A DNA stretch of 8,552 bases from Microcaldota archaeon (GCA_030666035.1 DAOUYQ010000028.1:1-8552); one strand, 5' to 3'; shown: positions 1-6,432, counted from the stretch's first letter. The notes: generated from the letters alone by a model not told the origin. Numbers and translations are program-made.

Positions 1-1
1 A

Positions 2-1450
2 CCATCCACAAGATCTAAATGGAGAGAACTCTCCCGGGAAATTGAAGCAACTAAGATTTCCAAGCAGGACCAGAAAAAAGTTGCAAGATTCATGACCAAG
101 CTTCCAAGGCAATTTGTAAGCAGCATGGATACAGATGAAACGCTAAAGCTCATGATTGCCCTAAAAGGCCTTTCATTAAACCCAACACAAATTGCAGAAA
201 CAGTTATCAAGATTCAGAAGTATGTGGACCCTGCGCACACAAAAGCATTTGCTGAAAAACTTGCAAAATCTGCAAAAACTGCAAGGGAGATAGATGCCCT
301 TTTTGAAAGACCGCCAAAGGGCATAGTGATGGCGCCAAAGTGGCACACAAGGCCATTTGCAGCATTTGAGAAGGCAGGATTTGATAGTATGCAGTATGGC
401 CCGCTTTTCCAGGCAATCAGGCAATTCACATTGAAGCATGGAAGGGAAATAGTGGCGCTTACCGGGAAGGAGCAGAAGAGTGTTGCAATGATTCTTGCAA
501 AGAGTTATTCTTCAATGAACCAGAATAAGTCCAAACGCCCCGGAACTTACCAGGAAGATGTTGCTTTTATTGTGGGCTTAATGGGGAGAGGCTTGCAGGT
601 GGAAGCCTCGGCATTGGCATTATCCAGCCTGAAGTCTGTTTATAGGCCAGAGCATCTGGATGCAGTATCCCGGAAGGTTGCCCCAAAGCTCAGGCCAGGC
701 ATGAGCAATGGCCAAATAATGGAAGTTATTGAAACCCCTGCAATTTCAGACAAAAAATTAGCAAATAACAATTGGGACCGCTCAGCTGCAGTTCGGAACA
801 AGCACCGCATTTACTTGGAATCTCAAGGTTTCAAGAAGGCCAAGGCCGGAGAACTGCTAAATACGATAGCATCCGTGTATAAACCGGAGCGCCTGGATAG
901 AGCATTCCAGCTCATTTTGCCAAAGCTCAAGCCGGATATGGCTCCTGCCAAACTCCTGGAAGTTATTGAACGCCCGGCATTTGATGATACCACTATGCCA
1001 AACAACAATTGGAAGGCCTCTGCTGATAAACGGCTTTTGCGCCTTCCGGAGCCGCTTGTAAAGCACATCAGCACACAATTCCGATTTTATTCGCAGGAGT
1101 ATTACGAGAAATTCACGGACACGTCGCTTGAGTTTGTGAAAATCTGGCGGAAAGAAGGAAAAATATTCAGCAAGGGGACTTTTGATATGCTTTTTCCCTA
1201 CCTTATTCCTCTGGTGAGGTCCAAGTCATTGGGACACCTTACTTCGAACGAAAAGGCCCAGGTTCTCTTCAGGCTGGTTTCCTCAGTAAGGGAAAAGGTA
1301 AAAGTGAAGGGGAAAAGACGCAGGGTAAAGTCCAGGAAGGAAGTGCTTGGGCATCTGGACAAAACATTTACCGGGAAAAAACCTTCCTTTAATGAGGTTC
1401 TTGCAGAGTTGGATAAATACCTAGCTGAGCATCCGAAATACCTCATCTGA
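2..1450 (+). CDS. Helical repeat protein of unknown function, 5' end outside window
   Basis: I do not recognise this family. The frame is open without a stop from the left edge, about 30 codons ahead of the first ATG (92). That ATG has no ribosome site or TATA box before it, and the upstream residues are lysine/glutamate-rich and helical like the rest, so the gene probably begins outside the window. Numbered from the ATG at 92, the protein has three diverged repeats of about 65-71 residues: about 22-92, 162-232 and 241-311. The last two align without gaps over 71 residues, sharing VY-[RK]-PE-x-LD, PKL-[RK]-P-x-M, EVIE-[TR]-PA and NNNW (225-228 and 304-307). In the first copy FERP and MAPKW stand in the last two positions. 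The C-terminus (about 395-425) is very basic, with KVKGKRRR. There are no membrane segments and no signal peptide in the visible part. It is probably cytoplasmic; the basic tail could bind nucleic acid, but that is a guess. Confidence 0.8.
   Translation, partial: PSTRSKWRELSREIEATKISKQDQKKVARFMTKLPRQFVSSMDTDETLKLMIALKGLSLNPTQIAETVIKIQKYVDPAHTKAFAEKLAKSAKTAREIDALFERPPKGIVMAPKWHTRPFAAFEKAGFDSMQYGPLFQAIRQFTLKHGREIVALTGKEQKSVAMILAKSYSSMNQNKSKRPGTYQEDVAFIVGLMGRGLQVEASALALSSLKSVYRPEHLDAVSRKVAPKLRPGMSNGQIMEVIETPAISDKKLANNNWDRSAAVRNKHRIYLESQGFKKAKAGELLNTIASVYKPERLDRAFQLILPKLKPDMAPAKLLEVIERPAFDDTTMPNNNWKASADKRLLRLPEPLVKHISTQFRFYSQEYYEKFTDTSLEFVKIWRKEGKIFSKGTFDMLFPYLIPLVRSKSLGHLTSNEKAQVLFRLVSSVREKVKVKGKRRRVKSRKEVLGHLDKTFTGKKPSFNEVLAELDKYLAEHPKYLI
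155..1024 (+). repeat. Three diverged protein-level repeats inside the first gene
   Basis: The copies lie at about 155-367, 575-787 and 812-1024. The second and third are 237 bases apart start to start and align over 71 codons with no gap; the NNNW codons fall at 764-775 and 1001-1012. The first copy is more diverged and is separated by about 70 residues without clear repeat character. Similarity is mainly at the protein level, which suggests old internal duplication rather than recent DNA duplication. Confidence 0.7.
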
Positions 1451-1490
1451 TTTCTTTTTCCTGACCTTCCCTTTTTTATATTCTTTTTAG
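1451..1490 (+). terminator. T-rich tracts after the repeat-protein gene
   Basis: Directly after the TGA stop come several T runs: T5 at 1454-1458, T6 at 1472-1477 and T5 at 1484-1488. Archaeal RNA polymerase stops at oligo-T tracts without needing a strong hairpin, and no hairpin is seen here. The same stretch also holds the cysS TATA-like box, so end and start signals are interleaved in 52 bases. Confidence 0.45.
1472..1482 (+). promoter_or_regulatory. TATA-like box for cysS
   Basis: TTTTTTATATT is centred about 26 bases ahead of the GTG start at 1503. With the usual archaeal spacing from TATA box to transcription start, the transcript would begin at or within a few bases of the start codon. 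No ribosome site lies between them, so a leaderless cysS message is the simplest reading. Confidence 0.5.
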
Positions 1491-1502
1491 AATGATAGGT
1501 TC

Positions 1503-2894
1503 GTGAAAATCTACAATTCATTTTCCAGAAAGGCTGAGGAATTCGAGCCCGTGGAAAAGGGGAAGGTTTACCTCTATGTCTGTGGGCTCACTCCTTATGA
1601 CCATGCGCACCTTGGGCACGCCAGGACATATATTTCCATGGATACAATTAAGCGCTATTTAATGCACAAGGGCTACAAAGTCCTCCACACCCAGAATATT
1701 ACGGATATTGAGGACAAGATTTTCAAACGCTCAAGGGAAACAGGAATTTCCCCACTGGAGCTTTCGGAGAAATTCCAGAATGAGGCACTTGAAGAATTTG
1801 ACAGGCTCAGAATCCTGCGTGCAGACAATTACCCAAAAGTAAGTGAGAACATCCCTGAAATTATTGAGATGATAAAAAAGATTATTGAGAATGGGCATGC
1901 GTATGAAACCGGAACAGGGGTCTATTTCTCGGTTTCCTCTTTTCCCGGATATGGGAAACTCTCAGGGCAGAAGCTTGATGAAATTAACCGCGGCTCAAGA
2001 TGCGCAGTTGATGAAACAAAAAAAGACCCGGCTGATTTTGCCCTCTGGAAAAAAGGGGAGGACGTACTTACATTCGAGAGCCCTTGGGGAAAGGGAAGGC
2101 CCGGCTGGCATATTGAGTGCTCTGCAATGAGCATGAAATACACTGATGGAAGGACACTGGATATCCATGGAGGGGGGCGCGACCTCATCTTTCCGCACCA
2201 TGAAAATGAAATTGCACAGGCAGAAGCGGCGCTGAAAACCCCATTTTCCAAGTGCTGGATGCATACAGGTTTCCTCACGGTAAATGGGGAGAAGATGAGC
2301 AAGTCCCTGGGGAACTTTATAACACTCAAGGATTTGCTTGGGAAATATCCCCCTTATGCGCTGCGGCTTTTCTTCCTGCACAGCCATTACAGGAGCCCGG
2401 TAGATTATAGCGAAGAGAACATTTCTGCTGCGCAGACAACCGCGGAGCGGATGTTCAACTTCCAGGAAAAAGCGGATGAGCTTCCAGGTTCCGGGGGCGC
2501 AGAAAATACCGAATTGAGGAAAAAACTGCAGGATGAGGCGGATGGCTTCTATGCAGCAATGGATAATGATTTTGATACCCCGTCTGCACTTTCACATATG
2601 TTTGGCATAATGACCGAATGCTTTTCTGAAATGCGGAAACCGGAGCCGGATTATCCGGCAATTGCAGAAGCAAAGGAGGATTTTGGGAAAATGATGTGGA
2701 TACTGGGGCTGGAAAAAGAAAAAAAGAAAGTAAGCCCCGAAAAGAAAAAAGAAATCGATTCCCTTGTGCAGGAGCGGGAGAAAGCCCGGGGGGAAAAGAA
2801 TTTCAATCTATCAGATGAAATAAGGGATAAGCTCTCGGAGATGGGAGTGGTGCTTGAAGATACTGATAAAGGACCAAAATGGAAATTAAAATGA
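1503..2894 (+). CDS. cysS: Cysteinyl-tRNA synthetase
   Basis: Class I aminoacyl-tRNA synthetase that activates cysteine with ATP and charges tRNA-Cys in the cytoplasm. The 463-residue length is normal for the family. The HIGH motif is HLGH at 36-39 within CGLTPYDHAHLGHAR, and the KMSKS loop is at 264-268. The four zinc ligands that select cysteine are all present: C27, C206 (WHIEC), and H232 and E236 (FPHHENE). The C-terminal part has the typical AR-x-x-K-N-F-x-x-[AS]-D-x-IRD-x-L and LEDT-x-x-G-x-x-W pattern (about 428-460) that packs against the tRNA anticodon region. The GTG start is chosen because MKIYNSFSRK matches the usual family N-terminus and no other start lies nearby. It is followed after 9 bases by a lipoprotein gene, so the two are probably co-transcribed. 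Confidence 0.97.
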   Translation: MKIYNSFSRKAEEFEPVEKGKVYLYVCGLTPYDHAHLGHARTYISMDTIKRYLMHKGYKVLHTQNITDIEDKIFKRSRETGISPLELSEKFQNEALEEFDRLRILRADNYPKVSENIPEIIEMIKKIIENGHAYETGTGVYFSVSSFPGYGKLSGQKLDEINRGSRCAVDETKKDPADFALWKKGEDVLTFESPWGKGRPGWHIECSAMSMKYTDGRTLDIHGGGRDLIFPHHENEIAQAEAALKTPFSKCWMHTGFLTVNGEKMSKSLGNFITLKDLLGKYPPYALRLFFLHSHYRSPVDYSEENISAAQTTAERMFNFQEKADELPGSGGAENTELRKKLQDEADGFYAAMDNDFDTPSALSHMFGIMTECFSEMRKPEPDYPAIAEAKEDFGKMMWILGLEKEKKKVSPEKKKEIDSLVQEREKARGEKNFNLSDEIRDKLSEMGVVLEDTDKGPKWKLK

Positions 2895-2898
2895 GGTG
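2893..2898 (+). promoter_or_regulatory. Ribosome binding site of the lipoprotein gene
   Basis: GAGGTG overlaps the TGA stop of cysS and sits 5 bases before the ATG at 2904. It matches the archaeal anti-Shine-Dalgarno core and fixes the start at 2904 rather than a later ATG. The overlap with the stop suggests translational coupling to cysS. Confidence 0.7.
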
Positions 2899-2903
2899 CA
2901 CAA

Positions 2904-4049
2904 ATGAGATGGATGTTTGTATTGCTTTTTGCAGGATTGCTTCTTGTTGCGGGTTGCCCGCAAGAGGAAGTAGTGCAGGTTGAGCCAGAACCCGAGCCGG
3001 AGCCGGAGCCTGCTCCGCCTCCCGTTGTTGCAGAGCCGGAGCCCGAAGTAATCACTGTTGGGTATATCGGCCCGCTTTCCGGAGATCATGCGGTTGAAGG
3101 AAATGAAGCGCTTAATGCGCTCAAGCTTGCAGCAACTGAGCTTTCAACCGATGAGTATGTTTATGACATTGCTGAGCAGGATGGCCTTTGCACTGAAGAA
3201 GGTGCTGCATCAGCCCTTAGCTCTCTTGTTGAGTTTAGGAATGTGGAAGTAATTATTGGGGGTGTGTGCCCTGCGGAAGTAGATGGAATGGCCCCGCTCC
3301 TGGAAGAGAAAGGCGTTGTCCTCATCTCTCTTGCAACAGGAAATGCTGCCAGTGAATATGCAATGAATTTTGCAGGCTCCCCTGAAGTAATCGGGGAGGA
3401 GCTTGCCCAGTTCTGCAAGGACAAGGGCTGGCTCAGGACAATGACAATTACAGATAGCTCACCTACAGCTCTTGAAAAAAAGGATTTGTTTGACGAGGCT
3501 GCAAAGGGGATGGGGCTATCCACACAGCCTTCCCAGGCATACAATGAGAATTTCGCTTCCACAGTTTCCATAATAAAAGGCTATCAGCCGGAAGTTGTGC
3601 TGATATTCACTTCAGATGGAACAACTGCTGCCAAGATTGTGAATGCACTTCGTGCAGGTGGCATAGAATCTGAAATAATTGGGGATGAAAACCTGGTTTC
3701 TTCCACCGCACTTGCAGCAATGGAAGCGAATGGGGAAGGGGTCCACGCGATTCTTCCTGAATATGATGAGAATGACCCGGCTGCATCGTATTTTATGAAC
3801 AGTTACCTCTCAAGGTATGGGACTCCATCTAACCAGGTGCTGGTTGCAGATGCAAGAAATGCACTCTACCTTCTTGACCAGGCTGAGCAGTTCTATTACT
3901 ATAAGGCAACTGTTGCAGATATCCAGCAATACTGGATGAATTTGGAGAGTTGGGCAGGGATGGGTGCAACCATTAGTTTCGAGAATGGGGACAGAGTTGC
4001 TTCATTTAGGATGGTAAAAGTTGAGAATGGAACGCCAACCACTCAGTAA
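2904..4049 (+). CDS. Substrate-binding lipoprotein, branched-chain amino acid type (periplasmic-binding-protein fold I)
   Basis: Probable surface lipoprotein of 381 residues that binds a small solute for uptake or sensing. Residues 1-17 form a short hydrophobic signal ending in a lipobox (LVAGC, Cys18), the expected lipid anchor. An acidic proline linker follows at 27-49, with five Glu-Pro pairs in a row. From about 50 the protein reads as the two-lobed type I binding fold of LivK/Leu-Ile-Val receptors: ITVGYIGPLSGDHA at 50-63, then EVIIGGVCPAEVDGMAPLLEEKGVVLIS, the FASTVSIIKGYQPEVVLIFTSDG segment between lobes, and VADARNALYLLDQA near the end. No permease or ATPase genes are next to it, so it is either an orphan receptor or served by a transporter elsewhere. 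The ligand cannot be told from sequence. Being downstream of cysS makes an amino acid attractive but unproven. Confidence 0.88.
   Translation: MRWMFVLLFAGLLLVAGCPQEEVVQVEPEPEPEPEPAPPPVVAEPEPEVITVGYIGPLSGDHAVEGNEALNALKLAATELSTDEYVYDIAEQDGLCTEEGAASALSSLVEFRNVEVIIGGVCPAEVDGMAPLLEEKGVVLISLATGNAASEYAMNFAGSPEVIGEELAQFCKDKGWLRTMTITDSSPTALEKKDLFDEAAKGMGLSTQPSQAYNENFASTVSIIKGYQPEVVLIFTSDGTTAAKIVNALRAGGIESEIIGDENLVSSTALAAMEANGEGVHAILPEYDENDPAASYFMNSYLSRYGTPSNQVLVADARNALYLLDQAEQFYYYKATVADIQQYWMNLESWAGMGATISFENGDRVASFRMVKVENGTPTTQ
2982..3047 (+). repeat. Glu-Pro codon repeat in the lipoprotein linker
   Basis: GAGCCG-like hexanucleotides recur in frame at about 2982-3011 and again at 3034-3044, encoding EPEPEPEPEPAP and EPEPEV. 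Such acidic proline tracts act as stiff spacers between a lipid anchor and a folded domain. The near-identical units could change length by slippage without breaking the frame. Confidence 0.65.
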
Positions 4050-4050
4050 C

Positions 4051-4070
4051 CCCCCTTTTTATTCTTTTTT
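4051..4070 (+). terminator. T-rich terminator after the lipoprotein gene
   Basis: Immediately after the TAA stop is a C6 run followed by T5 (4056-4060) and T6 (4065-4070). Oligo-T stretches of this kind are sufficient for archaeal transcription termination. No stable hairpin is present. Confidence 0.55.
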
Positions 4071-4115
4071 CTTCATTTTAATTCTCACAATTTTACCCAT
4101 GTTATGCTGTAACTT

Positions 4116-4190
4116 GGGCCTGTAGCTCAGCTTGGTTAGAGCACCGGACTCTTAATCCGGGTGTCGGGGGTTCGAATCCCCTCAGGCCCG
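4116..4190 (+). tRNA. tRNA-Lys (anticodon CUU)
   Basis: All four stems pair. The acceptor stem GGGCCTG (4116-4122) pairs fully with CAGGCCC (4183-4189). D-stem GCTC/GAGC is at 4125-4128 and 4139-4142. The anticodon stem CCGGA/TCCGG encloses the loop CTCTTAA (4149-4155), giving anticodon CUU for the lysine codon AAG. The T-stem GGGGG/CCCCT (one G-U pair) encloses TTCGAAT. The discriminator base is G (4190) and no CCA is encoded, as in archaeal tRNA-Lys. There is no intron. A TTTTAATT stretch at 4076-4083 could be its TATA box but is weak. The gene stands alone between two protein operons. Confidence 0.96.
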
Positions 4191-4220
4191 CTTCCCCGGG
4201 GCGGGTGCGAAGGTTTTTTT
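4191..4220 (+). terminator. Hairpin plus T7 after tRNA-Lys
   Basis: CTTC (4191-4194) can pair with GAAG (4209-4212), and CCC (4195-4197) with GGG (4203-4205), leaving a three-base bulge and a five-base loop. A run of seven T follows at 4214-4220. The T run alone is a good archaeal terminator; the hairpin is a possible help. Confidence 0.55.
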
Positions 4221-4235
4221 CAAATGCCCGAGACC

Positions 4236-4245
4236 TTTTATAAAT
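4236..4245 (+). promoter_or_regulatory. TATA box for the TraB-HTH-hydrolase operon
   Basis: TTTTATAAAT is centred 28 bases before the ATG at 4269, a good match to the archaeal TATA consensus. The predicted transcription start is at or just before the ATG, so the first gene is probably read from a leaderless message. The bases between are very AT-rich (4245-4266) and contain no ribosome site. Confidence 0.65.
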
Positions 4246-4268
4246 GAAATTATACATATATTATATCA

Positions 4269-4946
4269 ATGGCGGGAGAGCAAATACAAGAAATACAAGA
4301 AATCAGCCTTACCCTTGTTCCGGTTGCGCACATCTCAAAGCAGAGCGCGGTGCTTGTAAGGGAAACAATAGAATTGGAAAAGCCCCAGCTTATCGGTTTA
4401 GAGCTATGCAGGGAAAGGCTGGAGGGCATTGCAAAAAAAGGGCCCCGCACCATGGATTTGGGAATGATGCTTATGCATCCTACCTCTGCAGTTTTATTCG
4501 TAGCCCAGCAGCTCCTGGGAAAATGGTGGAATATAAAGCCGGGAACTGAAATGATAGAAGCCTTGAGGGCTGCCGGGGACACCCAAACCCCTGTTGCACT
4601 TTTAGACAAGCCTGTCAGGGCAATCTCGCGGGATATTGAGCGGATTCCCCTAAGAGAGAAATTTGGCCTTGTTTTCTCAGGAGGCTTCAATCAATTCCCT
4701 AAAAAAACGACACTCAGGGAACTAATGAAGCCTGAGAACCTGAATGTGCTGCTTGCTAAACTGAAACAGGATTTCCCGGTATCTTATGATGTTTTTGTAG
4801 AATCCAGGAATAAATACATGTTCAGGAAGCTGCTTTTCCATAAGCCGAAAAGCGCAGTTGTGGTTGTGGGTGCGGCACATATCCCTGGCTTAATGGAGCT
4901 TGCAAATGAATCCAAAGAAAAAATAAATGTGAAGGTTGTGGGGTAA
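4269..4946 (+). CDS. TraB/PrgY-domain protein, short form without membrane tail
   Basis: A 225-residue protein with the TraB domain, named after enterococcal TraB/PrgY pheromone-shutdown proteins and related to the TIKI fold. Visible family signatures in order: LVPVAHIS with H21, IGLELCRERL with E45 and R48, an EMIEAL-x12-LLDKPVRAISRDIER block (95-125) with D113 and R121, VESRNKYM (177-184), and VVVVGAAHIPG (197-207) with H204. The two histidines and E45 are the likely metal-site or active-site residues. The first motif reads P-V-A-H where the family usually has G-x-x-H. Many archaeal members are near 400 residues with C-terminal membrane helices; this one ends right after the last motif, so it should be soluble. 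Biochemical role is unknown in archaea. The ATG at 4269 fits the TATA box spacing. It heads a three-gene operon, with the next start 4 bases after its stop. Confidence 0.87.
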   Translation: MAGEQIQEIQEISLTLVPVAHISKQSAVLVRETIELEKPQLIGLELCRERLEGIAKKGPRTMDLGMMLMHPTSAVLFVAQQLLGKWWNIKPGTEMIEALRAAGDTQTPVALLDKPVRAISRDIERIPLREKFGLVFSGGFNQFPKKTTLRELMKPENLNVLLAKLKQDFPVSYDVFVESRNKYMFRKLLFHKPKSAVVVVGAAHIPGLMELANESKEKINVKVVG

Positions 4947-4950
4947 TCTT

Positions 4951-5202
4951 ATGGATATTGTTCTAAAAACCAAGCCGGCAAATGTATTTCTTTTCCTAAA
5001 ATCAACAGAATCTGCCTATCTTTCTGAAATAGCAAAGGAAACAGGCACAACATATGTGTATATTACAAATTTAATCTCGCTCCTTGCAGAAAAGCAACTG
5101 GTATCAGTGGAGTCCAAAGGAAAAAAGAAAATGGTCAGGCTCACCGAAAAAGGCAGGGGGATTGCAGCAGAGGTAGAAGAAATCCGGAGGAAGAGTGAAT
5201 GA
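4951..5202 (+). CDS. Small winged-helix DNA-binding protein
   Basis: An 83-residue protein with a single winged helix-turn-helix of MarR/ArsR general type. Helix 1 is about 8-18 (KPANVFLFLKS). The helix-turn-helix is about 23-50: YLSEIAKETGTTYVYITNLISLLAEKQLV. A basic beta-wing at 51-66 (VESKGKKKMVRLTEKG) and a charged C-terminal helix follow. There is no ligand-binding or dimer domain beyond this, so it is probably a simple transcription regulator. I chose the ATG at 4951, 4 bases after the TraB-domain stop; a TTG at 4936 in the same frame would add five residues that lie within the upstream gene and do not belong to the fold. It shares ATGA with the hydrolase gene after it, so the two are made together. 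It may control its own operon, but no operator is recognisable. Confidence 0.85.
   Translation: MDIVLKTKPANVFLFLKSTESAYLSEIAKETGTTYVYITNLISLLAEKQLVSVESKGKKKMVRLTEKGRGIAAEVEEIRRKSE
5186..5190 (+). promoter_or_regulatory. Ribosome binding site of the MBL-fold gene
   Basis: GGAGG lies inside the end of the winged-helix gene, 8 bases before the ATG at 5199. It supports that start and re-initiation at the ATGA overlap. Confidence 0.7.
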
Positions 5203-5807
5203 TCCAGGTTTTCAGGGGCAGCTCAAGGGATCCGGTGCGGAGCGAAAGCGGAACGGTTGCAACCGGCTACCTAATTGGAGGCTTTGCAATAGATGCCCCA
5301 GAAGGGGTAAGGTACCCGAATTCCCCGCTAATTTTGCTTACCCATGCACATTGTGACCATATCTGTGGCCTCGCCAACCATAACCTCCCATATGCATGCT
5401 CGGAATTTAGTGCAAAGGCAATAACACAGCCAATGGAGCAGGCAACTTTGTGCACACATCTTGGGTTCCAGCCACCAAGGCGCCCTCCACAGGAGATACT
5501 CAAGGATGGGCAAACTCTCCAGGGGGAGGGGTTTTCACTGGAAGTAATTGCAACTCCGGGGCATTGCAAAGGTGCGCTTTGCTTTTATGTGCCGGAGCAG
5601 AAAGCAATGTTTAGCGGAGACACTGTTTTTGGGGCAGGGGCCCTTCCATCTGTTAGCCTGCCTACAAGCAATCCGCAGGAACTGCTGAGTTCATATGAAA
5701 AACTCTCAGGGTACGAAATAGAAAAAATTTATCCTGGGCATGGAACTCCATTCCCAGGAAAGGATTACATCCGCAGATTGATTCCAATTCTCCAGGAATT
5801 CATATAA
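5199..5807 (+). CDS. Metallo-beta-lactamase-fold hydrolase (glyoxalase II-like)
   Basis: A 202-residue single-domain hydrolase of the metallo-beta-lactamase superfamily, which binds one or two metal ions and most often cleaves thioesters, phosphodiesters or similar bonds. The metal ligands are complete: THAHCDH (H49, H51, D53, H54), H122 in TPGHCKG, D141 in FSGDTVF and H181 in YPGHG. The motif spacing and the PGH-x-x-G plus SGDT-x-F pattern resemble glyoxalase II-like hydrolases rather than RNA-processing beta-CASP enzymes, and no beta-CASP insert is present. Length is normal for the minimal domain. There is no signal peptide, so it acts in the cytoplasm. The substrate is unknown. It is translationally coupled to the winged-helix gene by ATGA, and its last 8 bases overlap the end of the minus-strand gene. 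Confidence 0.92.
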   Translation: MIQVFRGSSRDPVRSESGTVATGYLIGGFAIDAPEGVRYPNSPLILLTHAHCDHICGLANHNLPYACSEFSAKAITQPMEQATLCTHLGFQPPRRPPQEILKDGQTLQGEGFSLEVIATPGHCKGALCFYVPEQKAMFSGDTVFGAGALPSVSLPTSNPQELLSSYEKLSGYEIEKIYPGHGTPFPGKDYIRRLIPILQEFI

Positions 5808-6231
5808 TTCTAAGCTTTACGGTTTTGCTCATTTGCTCAAGCACTTTGCTGTAATTCAGGTAATGGGCATAAGCAGTAATCTTTATGGGAAACTCCCCAC
5901 GCTTTGTTGCAGGGTTCCCATGGATGGTTACAGAGAACTTTTTGCTTTGCCCATTATCCATTTCCCCCAATCTTGCTTCATGGTGTTTTTGGGTTGAGCC
6001 CACATCAAGGCCGGTTTTATTGCCTTTGGGAAGATCCAAATCCACAGAAACCAGGTGCTTAGCCCCAGAAGTATTGGTCACGCTAATAAGCACATTAACC
6101 TTGGAATCTTTGTGGGCTTTGAGCCTGAGTGGGCTGAATTTGTATTTAATCTTGAAAGGCTTTCCACCCCCAGAAGGGGGAGTATCATCCTCAGCTTGTT
6201 TTCCACCAGTTAACCAATCGAATAGGCCCAT
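5800..6231 (-). CDS. Small probable beta-sandwich protein of unknown function
   Basis: I do not recognise this 143-residue protein by name. The N-terminus MGLFDWLTGG is a short amphipathic helix of the kind that can touch a membrane or bind a partner; a flexible acidic/Gly-Pro segment follows (11-24). From about 25 the sequence alternates short hydrophobic strands with turns, for example SKVNVLISVTNTSG (43-56), KHLVSVDLDLP (58-68), KKFSVTIHG (97-105) and GEFPIKITAYAHYL (112-125). This is typical of an immunoglobulin-like or CARDB-type beta-sandwich. There are no cysteines, no signal peptide and no catalytic motif. The minus frame is preferred over the open plus frame opposite (5885-6244) because its composition and strand pattern look like a real protein and a TATA-like box lies at the right distance. 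Its 3' end overlaps the convergent hydrolase gene by 8 bases. Confidence 0.78.
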   Translation of the reverse strand: MGLFDWLTGGKQAEDDTPPSGGGKPFKIKYKFSPLRLKAHKDSKVNVLISVTNTSGAKHLVSVDLDLPKGNKTGLDVGSTQKHHEARLGEMDNGQSKKFSVTIHGNPATKRGEFPIKITAYAHYLNYSKVLEQMSKTVKLRII

Positions 6232-6259
6232 AACATCACAGTAAAAACTGTTAGGCTAT

Positions 6260-6267
6260 GTTTAAAA
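6260..6267 (-). promoter_or_regulatory. TATA-like box for the minus-strand gene
   Basis: On the minus strand this reads TTTTAAAC, centred about 32 bases before the ATG (6231). That predicts a leader of only a few bases and no ribosome site is seen, so the gene is probably nearly leaderless. Confidence 0.4.
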
Positions 6268-6325
6268 CGCTTTCTACTTTTTCAGAAGTAAAAACCACAG
6301 ATGCACACTGCTCAACCCTATAATA

Positions 6326-6339
6326 GGAACATTTAAATA
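6326..6339 (+). promoter_or_regulatory. BRE/TATA promoter for the rtcA operon
   Basis: GGAAC (BRE-like) followed by ATTTAAATA (6331-6339) is the best TATA match in the divergent region on the plus strand. Transcription would begin near 6360, leaving a leader of about 95 bases before rtcA. A second AT-rich match at 6319-6325 is possible. Confidence 0.5.
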
Positions 6340-6365
6340 GGTGTTACAGTTCAATAGAAAGTTGC

Positions 6366-6432
6366 GAATTTTGGGGAGGAACTGGTCGCCTTGCCAGCCA
6401 GCGCGGTTCGCTGCGCTGGCCTAATTCTTTTT
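6366..6432 (+). ncRNA. Structured leader or small RNA ahead of rtcA
   Basis: A 10-base-pair stem (6397-6406 with 6411-6420, one G-U pair) closes a UUCG tetraloop; eight of the pairs are GCCAGCGC against its complement. GAATT (6366-6370) can pair with AATTC (6423-6427) to enclose it, and CTGG (6382-6385) can pair with CCAG (6394-6397) in a small extra hairpin that competes with the main stem for one base. A T5 run (6428-6432) follows the outer stem directly. The element lies between a predicted transcription start near 6360 and the rtcA ribosome site. It could be a regulated leader, a terminator or attenuator, or a separate RNA of about 70 bases. No known RNA family is recognised. Confidence 0.45.

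Noticed and set aside
1922..2387. Long minus-strand open frames inside cysS
   Set aside because: They are antisense to conserved catalytic motifs of cysS and have Ser/Pro/Cys-rich shadow composition.
4936..4950. TTG start for the winged-helix gene five codons upstream
   Set aside because: It lies within the TraB-domain coding end, has no ribosome site, and the ATG at 4951 begins the fold.
5199..5807. Antibiotic-resistance beta-lactamase
   Set aside because: The fold is shared by many housekeeping hydrolases; motifs look glyoxalase II-like and there is no export signal.
5885..6244. Plus-strand open frame opposite the beta-sandwich gene
   Set aside because: Its translation is Leu/Ser/Pro-rich with no fold-like pattern, no ribosome site precedes it, and it mirrors the better minus-strand gene.
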